This document shows, piece after piece, positions 6,257 through 8,224 of a stretch of DNA of 8,224 nucleotides. Position numbers and translations under genes: made by a program. The notes under the pieces are model-generated. The model was not told the DNA's origin. It made no database searches and saw only the letters and a program-made list of their open reading frames with translations. Source of the DNA: Actinomycetota bacterium (GTDB lineage: Bacteria; Actinomycetota; Acidimicrobiia; Acidimicrobiales; Ilumatobacteraceae); NCBI GenBank assembly GCA_005788205.1, contig SXYT01000142.1:1-8224 (forward strand), in the 5' to 3' direction. Position 1 is the stretch's first letter. Each line of letters begins with the position of its first letter.

Positions 6257-6264
6257 AACAACAA

Positions 6265-7176
6265 ATGACGGTCTCGACCATCAAGAACATCACAATCGGC
6301 CAGCCGGTCCGGCGCAAGGGCCTGTCCATCTTCCCGCTCTCGGTCCCGGGCACCCGTGCCTCCGGCGCCAAGATCGCCGACGACACGCTCGTCGTCACGG
6401 AGCTCACCTCGGCGAACGTCCCCGAGCTGCAGGTCCACAACCCCGGCAACGTGCCGATGCTCATCCCCGCCGGCCGCGTGCTGGAGGGCGGGCGCCAGAC
6501 CCGCACCGTGAACGTCTCGATCCTCGTGCCCGCCGGTGCGACCATCGTGATCCCGGTGTCGTGCGTGGAGGCCGGCCGCTGGCACGGTGGCCGCTCGTTC
6601 CGCGACTCGAAGCGCGTCACCAGCAGCGAGGTGCGCCGAAGCCTGGCGCGCGGCGTGAAGTCGAACATCGACCTCACGGGCAGCAAGTTCTCGAACCAGG
6701 GCGAGGTGTGGAGCGCGATCGACCACGAGCTGAGCCTGCGCAGCATCAGCCACGACAGCAGCCTCTACCTCTCCGCGTACGACCACGTGGAGCGCGACCC
6801 CGAGCTGCGCGTGCTCGCCGCTGAGCTCATCTCGAACGGCGTGCAGCCGGGCCAGACGGGCATCGCAGTCGCCCACGGCGGCAAGGTCATCGGCATGGAG
6901 GTATTCGCCTCCGAGGAGGACCTGCGCGCCAGCTGGGAGGCACTCGTGCAGTCCGCGCTCCTCGACCTCAGCATCGTCGACACCACCGTCGAGGCCACGG
7001 CGACCGAAGAGGACGTCCGCTCGTTCGTCGGTGCGTTCGCCGACTCGCCGGCAACCACCGCGAAGGGCACGGGCATCGGCACCGAGTACCACGTGGCGGA
7101 TGCAACAGTCGTCGGGCAGGCACTCGTGGACGACGCCGGCGAGCTGATGCACGCCTTCGCCTACGCCGACGCCTGA
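6265..7176 (+). CDS. ARPP-1 family domain protein, function unknown
   Basis: A 303-residue protein filled by one domain that I recognise as ARPP-1 (ARG and rhodanese-phosphatase-superfamily-associated protein). The characteristic run is V-P-E-L-Q-V-H-N-P-G-N (52-62), then LEGGRQTRTVN (73-83), then ILVPAGATIVIPVSCVEAGRW (86-106), where family members usually have G-x-K-Q-N-R and the near-invariant IPVSCVExGRW. C100, E102 and W106 are the most striking conserved residues. QGEVW (145-149), GIAVAHGGKVIGMEVFASEEDL (199-220) and the following helix complete the domain. The family was named for association with ADP-ribosylglycohydrolase and rhodanese-phosphatase proteins; its biochemical role is not established, and neither partner is present here. 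No signal peptide or membrane segment. It is a single-gene unit: its own promoter and leader upstream, a strong hairpin directly after its stop, and divergent and convergent neighbours. Confidence 0.8.
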   Translation: MTVSTIKNITIGQPVRRKGLSIFPLSVPGTRASGAKIADDTLVVTELTSANVPELQVHNPGNVPMLIPAGRVLEGGRQTRTVNVSILVPAGATIVIPVSCVEAGRWHGGRSFRDSKRVTSSEVRRSLARGVKSNIDLTGSKFSNQGEVWSAIDHELSLRSISHDSSLYLSAYDHVERDPELRVLAAELISNGVQPGQTGIAVAHGGKVIGMEVFASEEDLRASWEALVQSALLDLSIVDTTVEATATEEDVRSFVGAFADSPATTAKGTGIGTEYHVADATVVGQALVDDAGELMHAFAYADA

Positions 7177-7223
7177 CCCCATTTCTCCCCGCCGGCGCGG
7201 ACGCGCCGGCGGGGAAAGGGTCA
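7174..7223. terminator. Bidirectional stop-to-stop hairpin terminator
   Basis: A perfect 12-bp stem, CCCCGCCGGCGC (7187-7198) and GCGCCGGCGGGG (7203-7214), has a GGAC loop. Outside it TTT pairs with AAA, and TGACCC (7174-7179) pairs with GGGTCA (7218-7223). These outer arms contain the TGA stops of both converging genes. There is no U-tract on either strand, as is common in high-GC actinobacterial terminators. Confidence 0.8.
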
Positions 7224-7955
7224 GCCGGGCAGTGCCACGATCGCCTCGTGCTCCAGTGTCGCCACGGTGACGCCGTCCACCTCGATGTGGATGTCAGCGA
7301 CGGCGCGCTCACCCGAGCCCTCGAACCTGCGCACGATGACCGAGCGCACCACGGCCGTCGCGCCGTCGTGTGCCGCACCATGGTGGCGGATGATGCTGCG
7401 GGTGTGGACCCAGCCCCCACGGGCAACGTGCACGTGGAACACCTGGTTCGCGAGCGCGGGCCACACTGCCGGGTGGACGATGCCGCCGTCCACGCACGAC
7501 CGGTCATCGTCACCGAGCCTCACGCCGTAGTCGCTGCCCCACTCACCCGACAGCTCGACGCGCATCTCCGGCAGCTGCTCACCGGGGCGCATCGCAGGCA
7601 CGGGGCCGGAGTCCGTCACGGCGCGGAAGAGGGCGCGGGGCTGGTCCGGTTCGTCCGTGACAGCCCTGATGAGGAGCGGCTCCTCGGCGTCCGGGACGCA
7701 CCGCACGGTGTCGCCATCGAAGACGGGGCGGCGCAGTCGGACCTCGCCACCACCGCGTGACACCCAGTCCAGCCCGCCCGCCACGATCAAAGGGTGCACG
7801 AGGTACGCATACGTCGACACCCCGGCCACGAGTGCCCCCGGGAACCCGGCTGCCCGTGCCCCGGCGTCGGTGTGGATGGGGTTGCGCCCGTGCTCGGGCA
7901 GGTTCACCGCCGTGACACTCCACTCCACGGGGGTGAACGGACGGCTGCCGGGCAT
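7221..7955 (-). CDS. MaoC-like double-hotdog protein
   Basis: A 244-residue protein with two hotdog-like halves. The first (about 1-115) has NPIHTDAGARAAGFPGALVAG (25-45), the hydratase-motif region of MaoC-type enoyl-CoA hydratases, and EVRLRRPVFDGDTV (71-84), the typical following strand and turn. The second half has HPAVWPALANQVF (161-173), HTRSII (184-189) and ERAVADIHIEVDGVTVATLEHEAIVAL (216-242). H28 is kept, but the usual catalytic Asp of S-G-D-x-N-P-I-H is replaced: the sequence reads E-H-G-R-N-P-I-H, with Gly (G23) there. It may therefore be an acyl-CoA-binding protein, a thioesterase or an altered hydratase. ATG at 7955 with TAGTGT six bases upstream and no Shine-Dalgarno. Divergent from the second monooxygenase gene, convergent with ARPP-1. 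Confidence 0.8.
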   Translation of the reverse strand: MPGSRPFTPVEWSVTAVNLPEHGRNPIHTDAGARAAGFPGALVAGVSTYAYLVHPLIVAGGLDWVSRGGGEVRLRRPVFDGDTVRCVPDAEEPLLIRAVTDEPDQPRALFRAVTDSGPVPAMRPGEQLPEMRVELSGEWGSDYGVRLGDDDRSCVDGGIVHPAVWPALANQVFHVHVARGGWVHTRSIIRHHGAAHDGATAVVRSVIVRRFEGSGERAVADIHIEVDGVTVATLEHEAIVALPG

Positions 7956-7997
7956 GTCCCGACACTAACCACGGGCCGGGTGTCCGCCTTCCACGGG
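7925..7997. repeat. Three CCACGGG direct repeats at 22-bp multiples
   Basis: CCACGGG occurs at 7925-7931, 7969-7975 and 7991-7997, that is 44 and 22 bases apart, on one face of the helix. The first lies in the MaoC-like coding region, the other two in the intergenic region. A seven-base GC-rich word recurs by chance in such DNA, so support is weak. Confidence 0.25.
7962..7967 (-). promoter_or_regulatory. Putative -10 box (TAGTGT) of a leaderless MaoC-like gene
   Basis: The minus strand reads TAGTGT, then CGGGAC, then ATG, giving the same six-base spacing as the esterase and oxygenase genes. TGTCCCGACA (7955-7964), with TGTC/GACA arms, overlaps the box and start and could be an operator. Confidence 0.55.
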
Positions 7998-8054
7998 TTG
8001 CCTGCCGGGCTAGACACCGTTTCCCGCTCTCTGCGAGACTGCCCGCGGGGATAA

Positions 8055-8071
8055 GCCGCCTGACCGGCGGC
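8055..8071 (+). promoter_or_regulatory. Hairpin directly before the second monooxygenase's Shine-Dalgarno
   Basis: GCCGCC (8055-8060) and GGCGGC (8066-8071) form a perfect six-base stem with loop TGACC. It ends five bases before the Shine-Dalgarno AAGGGGG (8077-8083). It could be part of the leader or an operator. No -10 box for this gene is obvious. Confidence 0.35.
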
Positions 8072-8076
8072 CGCAC

Positions 8077-8083
8077 AAGGGGG
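8077..8083 (+). promoter_or_regulatory. Shine-Dalgarno of the second monooxygenase (AAGGGGG)
   Basis: AAGGGGG lies five bases before ATG at 8089 and sets this start. Confidence 0.65.
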
Positions 8084-8088
8084 TCTGT

Positions 8089-8224
8089 ATGACGGCTGTG
8101 AACGATGTCGACGTGGTGGTGGCGGGTGCCGGATTCTCCGGTCTGTACCTCGTGCACAAACTCCGCGAGGCAGGCTTCTCGTTCCGCGTGCTCGAGTCAG
8201 GCGGCGACGTCGGCGGCACCTGGT
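8089..8224 (+). CDS. Flavin monooxygenase, Baeyer-Villiger type, 5' part only
   Basis: Only the first 45 codons are present; the gene runs off the window. Residues 7-21 read VDVVVAGAGFSGLYL, an FAD Rossmann fold with GAGFSG, and the segment ends LESGGDVGGTW, the GG(T/V)W motif of Baeyer-Villiger monooxygenases. The FAD domain begins almost at the start codon, so it lacks the 60-residue extension of the 601-residue enzyme and resembles the shorter cyclohexanone monooxygenase type. The fingerprint FxGxxxHxxxW lies outside the window, so an N-hydroxylating or other class B flavin monooxygenase is not excluded. It is divergent from the MaoC-like gene with 133 nt between. Confidence 0.8.
   Translation, partial: MTAVNDVDVVVAGAGFSGLYLVHKLREAGFSFRVLESGGDVGGTW

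Noticed and set aside
4612..6264. The ARPP-1 frame stays open 1.65 kb upstream of its ATG, antisense to the esterase
   Set aside because: The extension has no family-like sequence, whereas ARPP-1 similarity begins right after the ATG at 6265, which has a strong Shine-Dalgarno. Open antisense frames are usual at this base composition.
6165..6824. Plus-strand ORF beginning at an ATG overlapping the ARPP-1 -10 box
   Set aside because: It overlaps ARPP-1 in another frame, has low-complexity Arg/Pro/Gln-rich sequence and no ribosome binding site.
401..8013. CTAG occurs at 401, 4660, 6145 and 8010 and I saw none inside coding sequence
   Set aside because: Codon bias explains it: CTAG in frame needs a stop, a rare CTA Leu codon or rare AG-starting codons. 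It is not evidence of a restriction or repair signal.

Overview
The window is very GC-rich bacterial DNA, by eye well above 60% G+C, with GTG starts, GC-rich third codon positions and long open antisense frames. Six minus-strand genes lack a Shine-Dalgarno sequence and instead have a -10-like hexamer 6-7 nt before the start codon, the layout of leaderless transcripts. This points to an actinobacterium or a similar high-GC lineage; species cannot be told from the sequence. I see no RNA genes, insertion sequences, CRISPR arrays or phage genes.

Layout. The first 404 nt hold the 3' end of a plus-strand VOC/glyoxalase-like gene. It meets the next gene tail to tail through a CTAG that provides both stop codons. 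From 401 to 6042 there is a tight minus-strand cluster, read in the order type-B carboxylesterase (6042-4660), Baeyer-Villiger monooxygenase (4649-2844), 60-residue zinc-ribbon protein (2802-2620), SRPBCC protein (2583-2119) and carotenoid/stilbene-cleaving oxygenase family protein (2071-401). Gaps are 10-47 nt. A divergent intergenic region (6043-6264) with several inverted repeats and one clear AT-rich patch separates the cluster from a plus-strand ARPP-1 family gene (6265-7176), which has a strong Shine-Dalgarno. That gene converges on a minus-strand double-hotdog MaoC-like gene (7955-7221) across a long hairpin running from stop codon to stop codon. A second, shorter-type Baeyer-Villiger monooxygenase begins at 8089 on the plus strand and runs off the end.

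How the genes may work together. A Baeyer-Villiger monooxygenase turns a ketone into an ester or lactone, and a carboxylesterase opens it to an alcohol and an acid; these two genes sit 10 nt apart. A carotenoid-oxygenase-family enzyme cleaves a conjugated C=C bond to carbonyl products, and a MaoC-like protein could act on acyl-CoA intermediates. The inferred theme is oxidative breakdown of a terpenoid, apocarotenoid, cyclic ketone or aromatic compound. The substrate is not visible in the sequence. The ARPP-1 gene does not obviously belong to this pathway.
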